Assembly (NCBI GenBank): GCA_017459425.1 | Contig: JAFUCZ010000020.1 | Location: forward strand, 1-59,762 | Reading direction: 5' to 3' | From: Bacilli bacterium | GTDB taxonomy: Bacteria > Bacillota_I > Bacilli_A > RF39 > UBA660 | DNA length: 59,762 bases | Part shown: positions 33,365 through 42,997 of the stretch, piece after piece | Layout: every line of letters starts with the position of its first letter | How positions within the stretch are numbered: position 1 is the stretch's first letter | The notes under the pieces: generated by a model | What the model was told of the DNA's origin: nothing | Seen by the model: the letters and a program-made list of their open reading frames with translations, nothing else | Databases searched by the model: none | Made by a program: the position numbers and the translations under genes

Positions 33365-33393
33365 AGAATTTAAAAAAAATTCTTTTTTTTTTT
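33365..33393 (+). terminator. Intrinsic terminator of rpsF-ssb-rpsR
   Basis: AGAATTT (33365-33371) pairs with AAATTCT (33377-33383) and is followed by about ten T. Confidence 0.75.
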
Positions 33394-33402
33394 AATCATA
33401 TA

Positions 33403-33411
33403 TGTTATACT
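33403..33411 (+). promoter_or_regulatory. Extended -10 promoter for the next two genes
   Basis: TGTTATACT (TATACT at 33406-33411) precedes the gene at 33449 by 38 bp. No clear -35 is seen. Confidence 0.5.
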
Positions 33412-33448
33412 ATTAATATAGGGTGAAGTAGAAAGAGGTGGTTGATTT

Positions 33449-34075
33449 TTGGACAATTTAATGAGTTTTCAAGATTTCATAGAAAAAAATCTTAATAACG
33501 ATTTGTCACTTGATGATAGAAGTAATCTTGATTGCCGTAATTTTGATTTTAGTCCTGATAAAGTTGAGAAAATCAAAGAATTTGATGCGTCTGTTGGAAT
33601 TTATAAAATGTTAAATCAATCACAAATTGAAGACTTATACAACAAAATGACATATGTAAGTTCTGCTGAACAAATGGATATTAAAAATGATGTTTTTTTT
33701 GGTACAAGAAGATTAATACATAATTATCTTATAAGTAGAAGCAAATATGTTCAATTTAGGGAAGAACCTATCAGTATGATGATACGAGATGCTGAAGATA
33801 TTTTGTGGAATGCAATTAATAGCTATTCTATCACAATGGGTGATTTTTCAACATATGTATTTAAGTTATTCGCTCAAAAAACAATAATTGATTTGAATAA
33901 TTTAAATGAAAAAAAAGAAGAAAAGGTATCTAGTGGATTACATGAAAACATAAGTTATATTTTATCTAAATTAAAAGGTAAAAATATAAAACTAATGAAA
34001 AGAGCTAAATTTAACAATCCAAGTGATAATTTAGATTATAATAATGATTTTGATGAATATATGATAAAGAGATAG
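33449..34075 (+). CDS. Unknown protein with a sigma-70 region-2-like segment
   Basis: I do not recognise a full family. In this 208-residue protein, roughly residues 85-150 read like sigma-70 region 2: FFGTRRLIHNYLISRSKYV matches region 2.1, and AEDILWNAINSYS followed by MGDFSTYVFKLFAQKTIIDL matches the core-binding and -10 recognition helices. No region 4 helix-turn-helix follows; the last 55 residues are Lys/Asn-rich and probably flexible. An RNA polymerase-binding protein or sigma remnant is the best guess. The start is TTG 33449 behind AGAGGTG; ATG 33461 is an alternative. It is 13 bp upstream of the next gene. Confidence 0.7.
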   Translation: MDNLMSFQDFIEKNLNNDLSLDDRSNLDCRNFDFSPDKVEKIKEFDASVGIYKMLNQSQIEDLYNKMTYVSSAEQMDIKNDVFFGTRRLIHNYLISRSKYVQFREEPISMMIRDAEDILWNAINSYSITMGDFSTYVFKLFAQKTIIDLNNLNEKKEEKVSSGLHENISYILSKLKGKNIKLMKRAKFNNPSDNLDYNNDFDEYMIKR

Positions 34076-34088
34076 AAGAGGGGAAAGT

Positions 34089-34859
34089 ATGATAGAGAAT
34101 ATAAGAGGTTTAGTTAGTAATAGGAAACAAAACATACTAGATGAACAAGAAAATTTAAGAAAAAAAATTCAAGAGTTGAATTCTGAAATTGAAGTATTAG
34201 ATCAATTAAAGGTTGCACTAAATGATGATGAATATTTTATGAAAATAACTCCTAATGATGCATTTAATTTATTAGATGAAATTGGATTTAAATCAAAAGA
34301 AGAAAAATTAGATGTTTATATGAAATTAGTTAGTTCAATTAATGATACTAATAAAAATGAACAATCAATAAATGAAAATACTTTTAAAATGGAAGAACCT
34401 AGTTTAAAAACAGAAGAACCAAAAATTGAACAATTTGAAAAAAATGATTTTTCATTTGATACAGTAGATAATGGATTAAATAGCTTTGAAACTGTACAAC
34501 CTGAAATCAAAGAAGAACCTGTTGCTAAACAATCTGAAAGTAAATATCAAAAATACATAGAAAAAATAGAAAACCCAACTGAGGAACTAACTCCTAGTAA
34601 TGAGCAGCTCATGACTAGTTGCATGCAAGCTATAAATGAGTCAGTGTTAAGTGATTCTAATTCTTATTTTTTGGGAGATATAACAATCAATAAGCAACAA
34701 GTTATGGATAATATGAGAAAATTATTTGCAGGAAATATTCAAGCAAATGATGTTCTTCCTATACTTACAGTTGGTATGAGTTATGGAACAACAAATGATG
34801 AATCTGTTATGGATGAAATACTTGATTATTTAAAGGCATTACAAGTAAAAGCAAGCTAA
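34089..34859 (+). CDS. Unknown protein with N-terminal coiled coil and acidic linker
   Basis: I do not recognise this protein. The 256 residues show a coiled-coil-like N-terminus (RKQNILDEQENLRKKIQELN, about 12-48), a low-complexity, Glu/Pro/Lys-rich linker (about 90-165, with repeats of the type EEPxxKTEEP) and a structured C-terminal 80 residues (LMTSCMQAINESVLSDSNSY onward). It has no membrane helix or signal peptide, so it is cytoplasmic. It shares an operon with the sigma-region-2-like gene 13 bp upstream, so the two may act together. RBS AGAGGGG. Confidence 0.75.
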   Translation: MIENIRGLVSNRKQNILDEQENLRKKIQELNSEIEVLDQLKVALNDDEYFMKITPNDAFNLLDEIGFKSKEEKLDVYMKLVSSINDTNKNEQSINENTFKMEEPSLKTEEPKIEQFEKNDFSFDTVDNGLNSFETVQPEIKEEPVAKQSESKYQKYIEKIENPTEELTPSNEQLMTSCMQAINESVLSDSNSYFLGDITINKQQVMDNMRKLFAGNIQANDVLPILTVGMSYGTTNDESVMDEILDYLKALQVKAS

Positions 34860-34860
34860 A

Positions 34861-34883
34861 AGAATCGTATGATTCTTTTTTTT
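34861..34883 (+). terminator. Intrinsic terminator of the two unknown genes
   Basis: AGAATC (34861-34866) pairs with GATTCT (34871-34876), with a four-base GTAT loop and T8. Confidence 0.85.
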
Positions 34884-34925
34884 GTAAACTTTAAAAAAAA
34901 TTTTCATATAAATCATAAAAAACAC

Positions 34926-34954
34926 TTGATTTTCATATGTTTTTTATGTATAAT
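34926..34954 (+). promoter_or_regulatory. Promoter of the S10 ribosomal operon
   Basis: The -35 TTGATT (34926-34931) and -10 TATAAT (34949-34954) are 17 bp apart. This is the only clear promoter found before rpsJ; transcription would start near 34961, giving a leader of about 130 nt. Confidence 0.75.
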
Positions 34955-34959
34955 TTTGA

Positions 34960-35082
34960 ATGTGTGGCATGCGTAGATGTGTGAGGTTGCTGATACACCA
35001 GGTTAAGTTGTAATACAATTTAAAATGAGAATCAGGTTTTTACACGGAGCAAGTCTATACTGGATATAGGCGAAGGGAGGAT
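34960..35082 (+). promoter_or_regulatory. Structured leader of the S10 operon
   Basis: This 5' region carries conserved-looking elements: a GTGTGAGGTTGC...ACACC segment (34979-34999), a TTGTAATACAA hairpin (35009-35019) and a GTC(TATA)ctgga(TATA)GGC hairpin (35052-35071) just before the ribosome site. Firmicutes S10 leaders contain such an L4-type control region. No L4-binding mimic was proved by eye, so the autoregulatory role is inferred. Confidence 0.6.
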
Positions 35083-35088
35083 AAAAAT

Positions 35089-35400
35089 ATGTCAAAGACA
35101 AGAGTTCGTATCAAATTAAAAGCTTTTGAACACAAAAGTTTAGATAAAGCTTGTGCGAAAATTGTTGAAACAGCAAAGAGAAATAAGGAACAAATTAGTG
35201 GTCCAATTCCACTACCAACTGAGATAGAAAAAATCACTATTCTTAGAGCTGTTCACAAATATAAAGATTCTCGTGAACAATTTGAAAAAAGAACACACAA
35301 AAGACTTATTGATATCATTAACCCAAGTAAGGAAACTATTGAGGCACTAACTCATTTAGATATCCCAAGTGGTGTTGATATTCAAATTAAATTAAATTAG
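35089..35400 (+). CDS. rpsJ: 30S ribosomal protein S10
   Basis: This 103-residue protein of the 30S head is also the NusE transcription antitermination factor. It has the family features: [42 protein letters not shown] and [13 protein letters not shown]. It is the first of the ribosomal cluster. The GGGAGG ribosome site lies 9 bp before ATG 35089. Confidence 0.97.
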   Translation: MSKTRVRIKLKAFEHKSLDKACAKIVETAKRNKEQISGPIPLPTEIEKITILRAVHKYKDSREQFEKRTHKRLIDIINPSKETIEALTHLDIPSGVDIQIKLN

Positions 35401-35410
35401 GAGGGAAATT

Positions 35411-36145
35411 ATGAAAGGAATCTTAGGTCGTAAAATTGGAATGACTCAAGTATTTACAAAATCAGGTAAATTAGTTCCAGTAACTGTTATTGAAGTAGAA
35501 CCTAATGTTGTTACTCAAATTAAAACAAAAGATAATGATGGTTATGAAGCTATTCAACTTGGTTTTGATACAAAGAGAGAAAAGTTAGCGACTAAAGCTT
35601 CTATTGGGCATACCAATAAAGCACAGACTACACCTAAGCGCTTCTTTAGAGAAATTAAAGGTGTAGATATTAACAATTATTCTTTAGGCCAAGAAGTTAA
35701 AGTTGATATTTTTGAAGCTGGAGAAGTTGTTGATGTTACAGGAACTACAAAAGGAAAAGGGTTCCAAGGTGTTATTAAAAGACACGGACAAAGTAGAGGG
35801 CCTATGGGACATGGTTCACATTATCACAGAAGACCAGGTTCAATGGGTACAATGAGACCAATGCGTGTATTTAAAGGTAAAAAATTACCAGGTCACATGG
35901 GAACACTTACTGTTACTATTCAAAATCTTGAGATTGTTGCAGTAGATGTTGAAAATAATGTTATCTTAGTAAAAGGTAATGTTCCAGGACCTAAAAAGTC
36001 ATTAGTTGTTATTAAAACAGCAGTAAAAAAACCAGGTAAAATTAATGAGAGTGAAGAATTAATATCTTATGAAGTTAAACCTGAGACTATGGAAGTAACT
36101 GAAGAAGTTGAAAATGTTGAAACTGCTTCTGAAGTTGAAAAGTAG
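35411..36145 (+). CDS. rplC: 50S ribosomal protein L3 with an acidic C-terminal extension
   Basis: L3 starts 50S assembly and contacts the peptidyl transferase centre. The body is canonical ([56 protein letters not shown]). The 244 residues exceed the usual 205-210: about 35 extra residues at the C-terminus are strongly acidic ([16 protein letters not shown]). The extension is contiguous and in frame, 11 bp before rplD, so it looks genuine; its purpose is unknown. Confidence 0.96.
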   Translation: MKGILGRKIGMTQVFTKSGKLVPVTVIEVEPNVVTQIKTKDNDGYEAIQLGFDTKREKLATKASIGHTNKAQTTPKRFFREIKGVDINNYSLGQEVKVDIFEAGEVVDVTGTTKGKGFQGVIKRHGQSRGPMGHGSHYHRRPGSMGTMRPMRVFKGKKLPGHMGTLTVTIQNLEIVAVDVENNVILVKGNVPGPKKSLVVIKTAVKKPGKINESEELISYEVKPETMEVTEEVENVETASEVEK

Positions 36146-36156
36146 GAGGGTTATAG

Positions 36157-36780
36157 ATGGCTAAATTATCTGTATTAAATTCTAAAGGTGAAAAAGTAAA
36201 AGATATTACTTTGAAAAAAGAAGTATTTGGAATTGAACCAAATGATGCTGTTTTATATGATGCAATAACTTTAACACGCAATTCATTAAGACAAGGGACA
36301 CATGATACAAAAACACGTAGTGAAGTATCAGGTGGAGGTAGAAAACCTTGGAGACAAAAAGGTACAGGACGTGCTCGTCAAGGAAGTATTCGTGCAGCAC
36401 AATGGTATCATGGTGGAATAGTTTTTGGACCACATCCAAGAAGCTATGACAAAAAAATGAATAGAAAAGAAAGAAGACTTGCTTTAAAATCTGCTCTTTC
36501 TTATAAACAAATTAATAAAGAATTAATTATAACTGAAAGTTTCAATGTTGAATCAGTTAAAACTAAAGACATGGTAAGTATGTTAAATACATTAGGTGCT
36601 AAGAAAAATATTTTAATAGTAGTTGAAGAACTAACTGAAAATTTAATTTTAGCAACTCGTAATTTAAAAAATGTAATTTTACTTCAAGTAGATGAAATAA
36701 ATACTTATGATGTAATTGCTAGTGATACTATGATTATAACTGAAACTGCAGTTAAACAATTAGAGGAGGTGCTTATTTAA
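36157..36780 (+). CDS. rplD: 50S ribosomal protein L4
   Basis: This 207-residue exit-tunnel protein has the conserved tunnel loop ([22 protein letters not shown]) and [25 protein letters not shown]. In other bacteria L4 also represses the S10 operon. The stop overlaps the rplW start by one base (TAATG). Confidence 0.97.
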   Translation: MAKLSVLNSKGEKVKDITLKKEVFGIEPNDAVLYDAITLTRNSLRQGTHDTKTRSEVSGGGRKPWRQKGTGRARQGSIRAAQWYHGGIVFGPHPRSYDKKMNRKERRLALKSALSYKQINKELIITESFNVESVKTKDMVSMLNTLGAKKNILIVVEELTENLILATRNLKNVILLQVDEINTYDVIASDTMIITETAVKQLEEVLI

Positions 36781-37061
36781 TGAGTAATTATAGAGATGTT
36801 ATTAAAGCACCAATTATTACTGAAAAAAGTTCTGATTTAGCTCAAAATAAAAACACTATAACATTTAGTGTTGATACTAAAGCTAATAAGACACAAATTA
36901 AACAAGCTGTTGAAAAAATATTTAATGTTGAGGTAGAAAGCGTTAATACAATTAATGCTAAGCCTAAGAAAAAAAGAGTTGGTCGTTATACAGGAAAGAC
37001 TAACAAAGTTAAAAAAGCAATTGTTAAGTTAAGAGAAGGAAGTTCTATTGAACTTAACTAA
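36780..37061 (+). CDS. rplW: 50S ribosomal protein L23
   Basis: This 93-residue protein lies at the tunnel exit and docks SRP and trigger factor. It has [16 protein letters not shown] (start), [20 protein letters not shown] and [11 protein letters not shown], all typical of bacterial L23. It is coupled to rplD by a one-base overlap. Confidence 0.96.
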   Translation: MSNYRDVIKAPIITEKSSDLAQNKNTITFSVDTKANKTQIKQAVEKIFNVEVESVNTINAKPKKKRVGRYTGKTNKVKKAIVKLREGSSIELN

Positions 37062-37078
37062 TCTAAAGGAGGATTTAT

Positions 37079-37909
37079 ATGGCGATAAAAACATATAAAC
37101 CAATGACAAATGGTCAACGTGGTAAAAGTACTTTAATTAATGATGAAATTACTTCTACTACACCCGAAAAATCATTGGTTGTTACACTAAAGAAAAATGG
37201 TGGTCGTAATAATCAAGGTAGAATTACAGTAAGACATCGTGGTGGCGGTGCTAAAAGAAAATATCGTATTATTGATTTTAAAAGAGATAAAGACGGTGTT
37301 GTTGGAACTGTTACTTCTATTGAATACGATCCAAACAGAACAGCTAACATTGCTTTAATCAGTTATACTGATGGTGAAAAAAGATACATTTTAGCTCCAA
37401 AAGGATTAAAAGTTGGAGATAAAATTGAAAGCGGAGAAAACGCTGACATAAAAATAGGTAATAGTTTACCATTATCTAAAATTCCAGAAGGAACATTAGT
37501 ACATAATGTTGAACTTAAGTCTGGAAAAGGTGGACAAATGGCACGTAGTGCAGGATCTTCTGTTCAAATTCTTGGATCTGAAGGTAAGTATACGTTGCTT
37601 AGACTTTCTAGTGGTGAAGTTCGTAAGGTACTTAGTACTTGCAGAGCAACTATTGGAGAAGTTGGAAATGCTGACCATGAGTTAGTAAGTTTAGGTAAAG
37701 CAGGTCGTAAAAGACATATGGGTATTAGACCAACTGTTAGAGGATCTGTAATGAACCCTAATGATCACCCTCATGGTGGTGGAGAAGGACGTGCTCCAAT
37801 TGGTAGAAAAGGGCCTGTTACTCCTTGGGGTAAACCAGCTCTTGGATATAAAACACGTAAGAATAAAAAAGCTTCAGATAAGTTAATTGTTCGTCGTCGT
37901 AAAAAATAA
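37079..37909 (+). CDS. rplB: 50S ribosomal protein L2
   Basis: This 276-residue protein is needed for subunit joining and peptidyl transferase activity. It has the family motifs [19 protein letters not shown], the [15 protein letters not shown] region, and the C-terminal [13 protein letters not shown] with the conserved catalysis-linked histidine, followed by [14 protein letters not shown]. The length is standard. RBS AAGGAGG. Confidence 0.97.
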   Translation: MAIKTYKPMTNGQRGKSTLINDEITSTTPEKSLVVTLKKNGGRNNQGRITVRHRGGGAKRKYRIIDFKRDKDGVVGTVTSIEYDPNRTANIALISYTDGEKRYILAPKGLKVGDKIESGENADIKIGNSLPLSKIPEGTLVHNVELKSGKGGQMARSAGSSVQILGSEGKYTLLRLSSGEVRKVLSTCRATIGEVGNADHELVSLGKAGRKRHMGIRPTVRGSVMNPNDHPHGGGEGRAPIGRKGPVTPWGKPALGYKTRKNKKASDKLIVRRRKK

Positions 37910-37929
37910 AAGAAAGGATGGTTTTATAG

Positions 37930-38199
37930 ATGGCAAGAAGTTTAAAAAAAGGGCCTTATGTTGAAGAATCATTAATGAAAAAAGTAAATAAGGCAAATGA
38001 ATCTGAAAAAAAAGAAGTTATTAAAACATGGTCTCGCCGTTCAACCATTTTTCCTGAATTTGTTGGTCTAACATTCGCTGTTCATAATGGAAAAGAATTT
38101 GTTCCTGTATATGTTACAGAAGATATGGTAGGACATAAATTAGGTGAGTTTGCACAAACACGTAAGTTTGGTGGACATGGCGATGAAAAAGGTAAATAA
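37930..38199 (+). CDS. rpsS: 30S ribosomal protein S19
   Basis: This 89-residue 30S-head protein has the family sequence [62 protein letters not shown], and KFGGHG. It sits in normal S10 operon order. Confidence 0.97.
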   Translation: MARSLKKGPYVEESLMKKVNKANESEKKEVIKTWSRRSTIFPEFVGLTFAVHNGKEFVPVYVTEDMVGHKLGEFAQTRKFGGHGDEKGK

Positions 38200-38227
38200 T
38201 AGTTAATTATCAGGAAGGAGGACTAAA

Positions 38228-38563
38228 ATGGAAGCAAGAGCAATCGCAAAAGGCGTTAGAATTGCACCTCGCAAAACCCGTTTAGTTATAGATTTAATAC
38301 GCGGAAAAAGCGTAGTAGAAGCAGATAATATTTTGAAAAATACTAATAAAGAATCTGCACGTATTATTAGAAAAGTACTTACTTCAGCTGTAGCTAATGC
38401 AGAAAACAATTTAAATTTAGACAAAAATAATTTAGTTGTTAGTGAAGCTTACATTAATGAAGGTCAAGTAATGAAAAGAATGAAATTTGGTTCACGTGGA
38501 AATGTTGATCCAATTAAAAAAAGAACAAGTCATATCACAGTAGTGGTAAGTGAAAATAATTAA
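38228..38563 (+). CDS. rplV: 50S ribosomal protein L22
   Basis: This 111-residue exit-tunnel protein starts with [23 protein letters not shown] and carries the tunnel hairpin segment [26 protein letters not shown]. The hairpin is the usual macrolide-resistance site and looks wild type in length. RBS AAGGAGGA. Confidence 0.96.
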   Translation: MEARAIAKGVRIAPRKTRLVIDLIRGKSVVEADNILKNTNKESARIIRKVLTSAVANAENNLNLDKNNLVVSEAYINEGQVMKRMKFGSRGNVDPIKKRTSHITVVVSENN

Positions 38564-38580
38564 GCAAAGGAGGTAAACTG

Positions 38581-39261
38581 ATGGGTCAAAAAGTTAGTCC
38601 AATTGGACTTAGAATTGGAATCAATAAAACTTGGGAATCTAAATGGTATGCCGGAAATAAAGATTTCTCTAAGTTTTTAAATAATGATATTAAAATTCGT
38701 AAATTCTTAACTTCGAGATTAAAAGACGCAGCAGTTTCAAATATTCTTATTGAAAGAACTGCCAAAAAGACTGAAGTAATTATTAACACTGCAAAACCTG
38801 GTGTTGTAATTGGTCATGGCGGAGATGAAATTGAAAAAATTAAGAAAGAATTATCTAAATTAGTTGGTGAAGATGTTCAAATATCTATCATGGAAATTAA
38901 AAATCCAGATATAGATGCTGCACTAGTTGCTGAGAATATCGCACATCAAATAGAAAATCGTGTTTCATTTAGAATTGCTCAAAAAAGAGCTATTAGAAAC
39001 ACTATGAAAGCAGGAGCAAAAGGAATTAAAACTGCAGTATCTGGTCGTTTAGGTGGAGCTGATATGGCAAGAACTGAAGGATATACTGAAGGAAATATTC
39101 CACTTCATACTTTAAGAGCTGATATTGATTATGCTCATAAAGAAGCTGATACTACTTATGGTAAAATCGGTGTAAAAGTATGGATTTATAAAGGAGAAAT
39201 CCTTCCTGAAAAGAAAAATAAGGGAGGTAATGAAAATGGCAGTCATACCAAAAAGAACTAA
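38581..39261 (+). CDS. rpsC: 30S ribosomal protein S3
   Basis: This 226-residue mRNA-entry-channel protein has an N-terminal [14 protein letters not shown], a KH domain ([22 protein letters not shown], GxxG loop), and the C-terminal domain [14 protein letters not shown]-type ([15 protein letters not shown]). The 3' end overlaps the rplP start by 26 bp, which translationally couples the two genes. Confidence 0.97.
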   Translation: MGQKVSPIGLRIGINKTWESKWYAGNKDFSKFLNNDIKIRKFLTSRLKDAAVSNILIERTAKKTEVIINTAKPGVVIGHGGDEIEKIKKELSKLVGEDVQISIMEIKNPDIDAALVAENIAHQIENRVSFRIAQKRAIRNTMKAGAKGIKTAVSGRLGGADMARTEGYTEGNIPLHTLRADIDYAHKEADTTYGKIGVKVWIYKGEILPEKKNKGGNENGSHTKKN

Positions 39262-39667
39262 ATATAGAAGACCTCATAGATTACGTTATGATGGTGTAAC
39301 TAGAGGAAATAAAGAATTACATTTTGGTGAATACGGTTTAATGGCAGAAGAAGGAGCTTGGATTACTCAACAACAAATTGAGGCTGCTCGTGTAGCGATG
39401 ACTCGTTATATGAAACGTGGTGGTAAAGTATGGATTAATATTTTCCCTCACTTATCACTTACTAAAATACCTTTGGAAACTCGTATGGGTAAAGGTAAAG
39501 GTGAGCCAGAAGTATGGGTTGCTGTAGTTAAAAAAGGAAAAATTATGTTTGAAATAGCTGAAGTTGATGAAGCAACAGCTCGTGAAGCATTAAGACTTGC
39601 TATGCATAAGCTTCCTATCAAGTGTAAATTTGTTATGAAAGAAAGTGGTGAGACTAATGAAAAATAA
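39236..39667 (+). CDS. rplP: 50S ribosomal protein L16
   Basis: This 143-residue protein shapes the A-site tRNA pocket. It has [42 protein letters not shown] and [26 protein letters not shown] 39236 is preferred over ATG 39230 because the GGGAGG site (39223-39228) would be one base from the latter. The stop overlaps the rpmC start. Confidence 0.96.
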   Translation: MAVIPKRTKYRRPHRLRYDGVTRGNKELHFGEYGLMAEEGAWITQQQIEAARVAMTRYMKRGGKVWINIFPHLSLTKIPLETRMGKGKGEPEVWVAVVKKGKIMFEIAEVDEATAREALRLAMHKLPIKCKFVMKESGETNEK

Positions 39668-39854
39668 TGAAATAAGAGAACTTTCAACTGATGAAATTAT
39701 AAAAAAAATAGAATCTGATAAAGAAGAATTATTTAATTTACGTTTTAGTCAAGCTACTGGTAGTTTGGAAAGTCCTTCTAGAATTAAAGAGTTAAGAAAA
39801 GAAGTTGCACGTATGAAAACAATTTTACGTGAACGTGAACTTAAGGAGGATTAG
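39657..39854 (+). CDS. rpmC: 50S ribosomal protein L29
   Basis: This 65-residue tunnel-exit protein is helical: [53 protein letters not shown] is the family pattern. ATG 39657 is preferred over GTG 39645, which lies in the ribosome site GGTGAG. It overlaps rplP by 11 bp. Confidence 0.94.
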   Translation: MKNNEIRELSTDEIIKKIESDKEELFNLRFSQATGSLESPSRIKELRKEVARMKTILRERELKED

Positions 39855-39857
39855 TAA

Positions 39858-40121
39858 ATGAAAGAAGAAAAGAGAACTCGTGAATTAGTTGGAAAAGTTG
39901 TAAGTAACAAATGTGATAAAACTATTACAGTACTTGTTGAAACTTACAAAAAAGATCCACTATATGGAAAAAGAGTTAAATATTCAAAAAAATTCACTGC
40001 TCATGATTCTAAAAATGAAGCAAGTGTTGGAGATAAGGTTCGCATTGTTGAAACACGTCCTATCTCTAAAACAAAACGTTATCGTTTAGTTGAAATAGTA
40101 GAAAAAGCAATTATTTTATAA
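39858..40121 (+). CDS. rpsQ: 30S ribosomal protein S17
   Basis: This 87-residue OB-fold 16S rRNA-binding protein has [44 protein letters not shown] and [25 protein letters not shown]. The start is ATG 39858, 4 bp after the rpmC stop, with GGAGG in the rpmC end. Confidence 0.97.
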   Translation: MKEEKRTRELVGKVVSNKCDKTITVLVETYKKDPLYGKRVKYSKKFTAHDSKNEASVGDKVRIVETRPISKTKRYRLVEIVEKAIIL

Positions 40122-40148
40122 TTGTAGCTCGGGAAGGAGAATTAATAT

Positions 40149-40517
40149 ATGGTTCAACAACAAACAGTGTTAAAAGTTGCTGATAACTCTGGAGCTCGTG
40201 AACTAATGGTTATTAGAGTTCTAGGTGGAAGCCACGTTAAAACAGGAAACATTGGAGATATAGTCGTTGGGACTGTAAAAAAAGCTACTCCTAATGGTAC
40301 AGTTGCAAGAAGAAAAGTTGTAAAAGCTGTTATTGTTAGAAGTAAATCTGGTATACATAGAGAAGATGGATCTTATATTAAATTTGATGATAACGCTTGT
40401 GTTATTATTAAAGATGATAAGAGTCCAGTTGGAACTCGTGTATTTGGACCAGTTGCACGTGAATTACGTGACAAAGATTTTATGAAAATTGTATCACTTG
40501 CTAAAGAAGTGTTATAG
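40149..40517 (+). CDS. rplN: 50S ribosomal protein L14
   Basis: This 122-residue protein at the subunit interface is highly conserved: [35 protein letters not shown]-type segment, the [19 protein letters not shown] loop and GPVARELR. The length is exactly canonical. Confidence 0.97.
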   Translation: MVQQQTVLKVADNSGARELMVIRVLGGSHVKTGNIGDIVVGTVKKATPNGTVARRKVVKAVIVRSKSGIHREDGSYIKFDDNACVIIKDDKSPVGTRVFGPVARELRDKDFMKIVSLAKEVL

Positions 40518-40532
40518 TTATGGAGGGTAATC

Positions 40533-40841
40533 ATGAACTTAAAAACTGGAGATAAAGTAGTCATAATTGCTGGTAAAGATAAAGGAAAAGAAGGAAAAAT
40601 AACTAAAACTTTAAGAAGTGAAAATAAGGTAATTGTTGAAGGAGTTAACGTTGTTAAAAAACATATTAAACCTAATGGTCAAAATGAAGGTTCAATAGTT
40701 GAAATGGAAGCTCCAATACATGCATCTAATGTTATGATTCTTGATCCTAAAACTAAAAAAAGAACCAGAATTGGACATACAGTAAATAAAAAGGGCGTTA
40801 AAGTTAGAGTAAGTAAAAAATCTAATGAAGCTCTTGATTAA
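40533..40841 (+). CDS. rplX: 50S ribosomal protein L24
   Basis: This 102-residue assembly-initiating protein starts with a KOW motif ([20 protein letters not shown]), followed by [11 protein letters not shown] and the C-terminal [14 protein letters not shown]-type segment. RBS TGGAGG. Confidence 0.96.
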   Translation: MNLKTGDKVVIIAGKDKGKEGKITKTLRSENKVIVEGVNVVKKHIKPNGQNEGSIVEMEAPIHASNVMILDPKTKKRTRIGHTVNKKGVKVRVSKKSNEALD

Positions 40842-40858
40842 TTGGAAGGAGGACAATT

Positions 40859-41398
40859 ATGAACCGCCTAAAAGAAAGATATAATAAAGAAATCGTACCT
40901 AGTTTAAGAGAAAAATATAATTATAAAAGTGTTATGGAAGTACCTAAATTAGAAAAAATAGTTGTAAATATTGGTTGTGGAGATGCAGCTAGTAATTCTA
41001 AAATGCTAGAAGCAGCTATGAATGATCTTGAAATTATTACAGGTCAAAAACCAGTTGCTACAACTGCAAAAAAAGCGATTGCAGGATTTAAATTACGTCA
41101 AGGTCAAGCAATTGGTTGTAAGGTTACTTTACGTGGCGAAAATATGTATAACTTTTTAGATAAGTTAATTAGTATTACATTACCACGTGTACGTGACTTT
41201 AGAGGTATATCTACTAAATCATTTGATGGTAGAGGTAATTATACATTAGGTCTTACTGAACAATTAATTTTCTCAGAAATAGAATATGATAATGTTGTTA
41301 AAGTGCGTGGTATGGATATTGTATTTGTTACAACAGCTAATACTAACGAAGAAGCACTTGATCTCTTAAAAGGTTTTGGTATGCCTTTTAAGAAATAA
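40859..41398 (+). CDS. rplE: 50S ribosomal protein L5
   Basis: This 179-residue 5S rRNA-binding protein of the central protuberance has [65 protein letters not shown] and the final [12 protein letters not shown]. All are typical. RBS AAGGAGG. Confidence 0.97.
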   Translation: MNRLKERYNKEIVPSLREKYNYKSVMEVPKLEKIVVNIGCGDAASNSKMLEAAMNDLEIITGQKPVATTAKKAIAGFKLRQGQAIGCKVTLRGENMYNFLDKLISITLPRVRDFRGISTKSFDGRGNYTLGLTEQLIFSEIEYDNVVKVRGMDIVFVTTANTNEEALDLLKGFGMPFKK

Positions 41399-41419
41399 CT
41401 CTAAAATAAGGAGGATAAT

Positions 41420-41605
41420 ATGGCTAAAACAAGCATGAAAGTTAAAGCGAGTCGTCCACAAAAATTTAAAGTACGTGAATATACTCGTTGTCAAAGATGT
41501 GGAAGACCACATTCAGTTCTAAAAAAATATGGTATTTGCCGTATATGTTTTAGAGAACTAGCTTATAAAGGACAAATACCAGGTGTAAAAAAATCAAGTT
41601 GGTAG
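41420..41605 (+). CDS. rpsN: 30S ribosomal protein S14, zinc-binding (type Z)
   Basis: This 61-residue short form has the four-cysteine zinc ribbon (C24-x-x-C27 and C40-x-x-C43 by count) in [22 protein letters not shown] and the conserved end PGVKKSSW. It is the C+ form, so no separate zinc-free paralogue is visible in this window. RBS AAGGAGG. Confidence 0.97.
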   Translation: MAKTSMKVKASRPQKFKVREYTRCQRCGRPHSVLKKYGICRICFRELAYKGQIPGVKKSSW

Positions 41606-41632
41606 AATCTGGTATTGAAGGGAGGATATATA

Positions 41633-42034
41633 ATGGGATTTGCTAATGATCCAATCGCAGATATGCTTACAAGAATTCGTAACGCTAATCAAATGCGATA
41701 TAAGGAAGTTGAAGTACCCGCTTCAAATATTAAAATTGAAATAGCTAAAATATTAAAAGCAGAAGGATTTATCGAAGATTATAAAATAAAGAAAAATCCA
41801 GTTCAAAATATTATAGTTTTAATTTTAAAATATGGTGATAAAAAAGAACGTGTAATTACTGGCTTAAAGAGAATTTCAAAACCAGGATTACGTGTATATG
41901 CTAAATCTTCAGAAGTTCCTAGAGTATTAAATGGTTTAGGTATAGCTATCATTTCTACTTCAAAAGGAATTATGACAGATAAAGACGCTAGAAAAAACTC
42001 TCTTGGTGGAGAAGTGCTAGCATATATTTGGTAG
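41633..42034 (+). CDS. rpsH: 30S ribosomal protein S8
   Basis: This 133-residue 16S rRNA-binding protein begins [19 protein letters not shown] and ends with [23 protein letters not shown], as typical of S8. ATG 41633 follows GGGAGG at the usual distance; a longer frame from a TTG at 41615 would start inside the ribosome site. In E. coli S8 is the spc operon repressor. Confidence 0.97.
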   Translation: MGFANDPIADMLTRIRNANQMRYKEVEVPASNIKIEIAKILKAEGFIEDYKIKKNPVQNIIVLILKYGDKKERVITGLKRISKPGLRVYAKSSEVPRVLNGLGIAIISTSKGIMTDKDARKNSLGGEVLAYIW

Positions 42035-42052
42035 AAAGTAAAGGAGGATATT

Positions 42053-42583
42053 ATGAGTCGTATTGGTAATAGAAAATTAGTTTTACCAGCGGGAGTTACA
42101 GTAAATGTAGATGGAACTATTGTAACAGTAAAAGGTCCTAAGGGTGAACTTTCTACTGAAATACATCCAAATATTACTGTAAAAGTTGATGGTAATGAAT
42201 TAAGCGTTGAAAGAACAGATGATAGTTTTAAAAACTTTCACGGTACTGCAAATGCTAATATTAAAAATATGATTATTGGTGTAACTGATGGCTTTGAAAA
42301 GAAATTAGAAGCAATAGGTGTAGGATACCGTTTTAATGTAAAAGGTAAAACTCTAGTTGTAAATGCTGGTTATTCTCATCCAGTAGATGTTGCTATACCT
42401 GATGGAATCACAGTTGAATCACCAAGCAATACTGAATTAACAATTAAAGGTATTGATAAAATAAAAGTTGGAGAATTTGCTGCCAATGTAAGAAAAATTA
42501 GACAACCAGAACCTTATAAAGGTAAAGGAATTCGTTATAAAGATGAATATGTACGTCGTAAAGAAGGAAAGAAAGCAGCTTAA
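42053..42583 (+). CDS. rplF: 50S ribosomal protein L6
   Basis: This 176-residue factor-binding-region protein has SRIGNRKLVLPAGVTV, GPKGELS, LEAIGVGYRFNVKGK and the C-terminal EPYKGKGIRYKDEYVRRKEGKK. RBS AAGGAGG, 18 bp after rpsH. Confidence 0.97.
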   Translation: MSRIGNRKLVLPAGVTVNVDGTIVTVKGPKGELSTEIHPNITVKVDGNELSVERTDDSFKNFHGTANANIKNMIIGVTDGFEKKLEAIGVGYRFNVKGKTLVVNAGYSHPVDVAIPDGITVESPSNTELTIKGIDKIKVGEFAANVRKIRQPEPYKGKGIRYKDEYVRRKEGKKAA

Positions 42584-42620
42584 GTTTAACAAAATTTAAT
42601 ATAGTAAAGGAGAAATACTA

Positions 42621-42983
42621 ATGATTAAAAAAGTAGCTCGCAACGATTTACGTCAAGCAAGACATGCTCGTGTAAAAGAAAAATTAGTTGGAACTAAAGA
42701 AGTTCCAAGACTTAATGTTTTTAGATCAAATAAAAATATATTTGCTCAAATCATTGATGATGATGCACGTGTTACTTTAGTTAGTGCTTCGACAATTGAC
42801 AAAGAATTAAAATTAGAAAATGGTTCAAATGTAGAAGCTGCTGTTAAAGTAGGAGAACTGTTAGCAAAAAGAGCAAAAAAAGCAAAAATTAAAAAAGTAG
42901 TTTTTGATAGAGGTGGATACCTTTATCATGGTCGTGTAAAAGCATTAGCTGATGCTGCACGTGAAAATGGATTAGAATTCTAA
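42621..42983 (+). CDS. rplR: 50S ribosomal protein L18
   Basis: This 120-residue protein binds 5S rRNA. It has [34 protein letters not shown] and the C-terminal [26 protein letters not shown]. The 37-bp gap before it is long for this cluster, yet no promoter is visible there. Confidence 0.97.
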   Translation: MIKKVARNDLRQARHARVKEKLVGTKEVPRLNVFRSNKNIFAQIIDDDARVTLVSASTIDKELKLENGSNVEAAVKVGELLAKRAKKAKIKKVVFDRGGYLYHGRVKALADAARENGLEF

Positions 42984-42997
42984 GAGGAGGGTAAATA

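Noticed and set aside
40451-40466. A further parS-like 16-mer inside rplN
   Set aside because: Only 13 of 16 positions agree with the parS consensus (CACGTG core kept) and it lies in a conserved protein-coding region; a similar partial match at 42953-42968 in rplR was dropped for the same reason.
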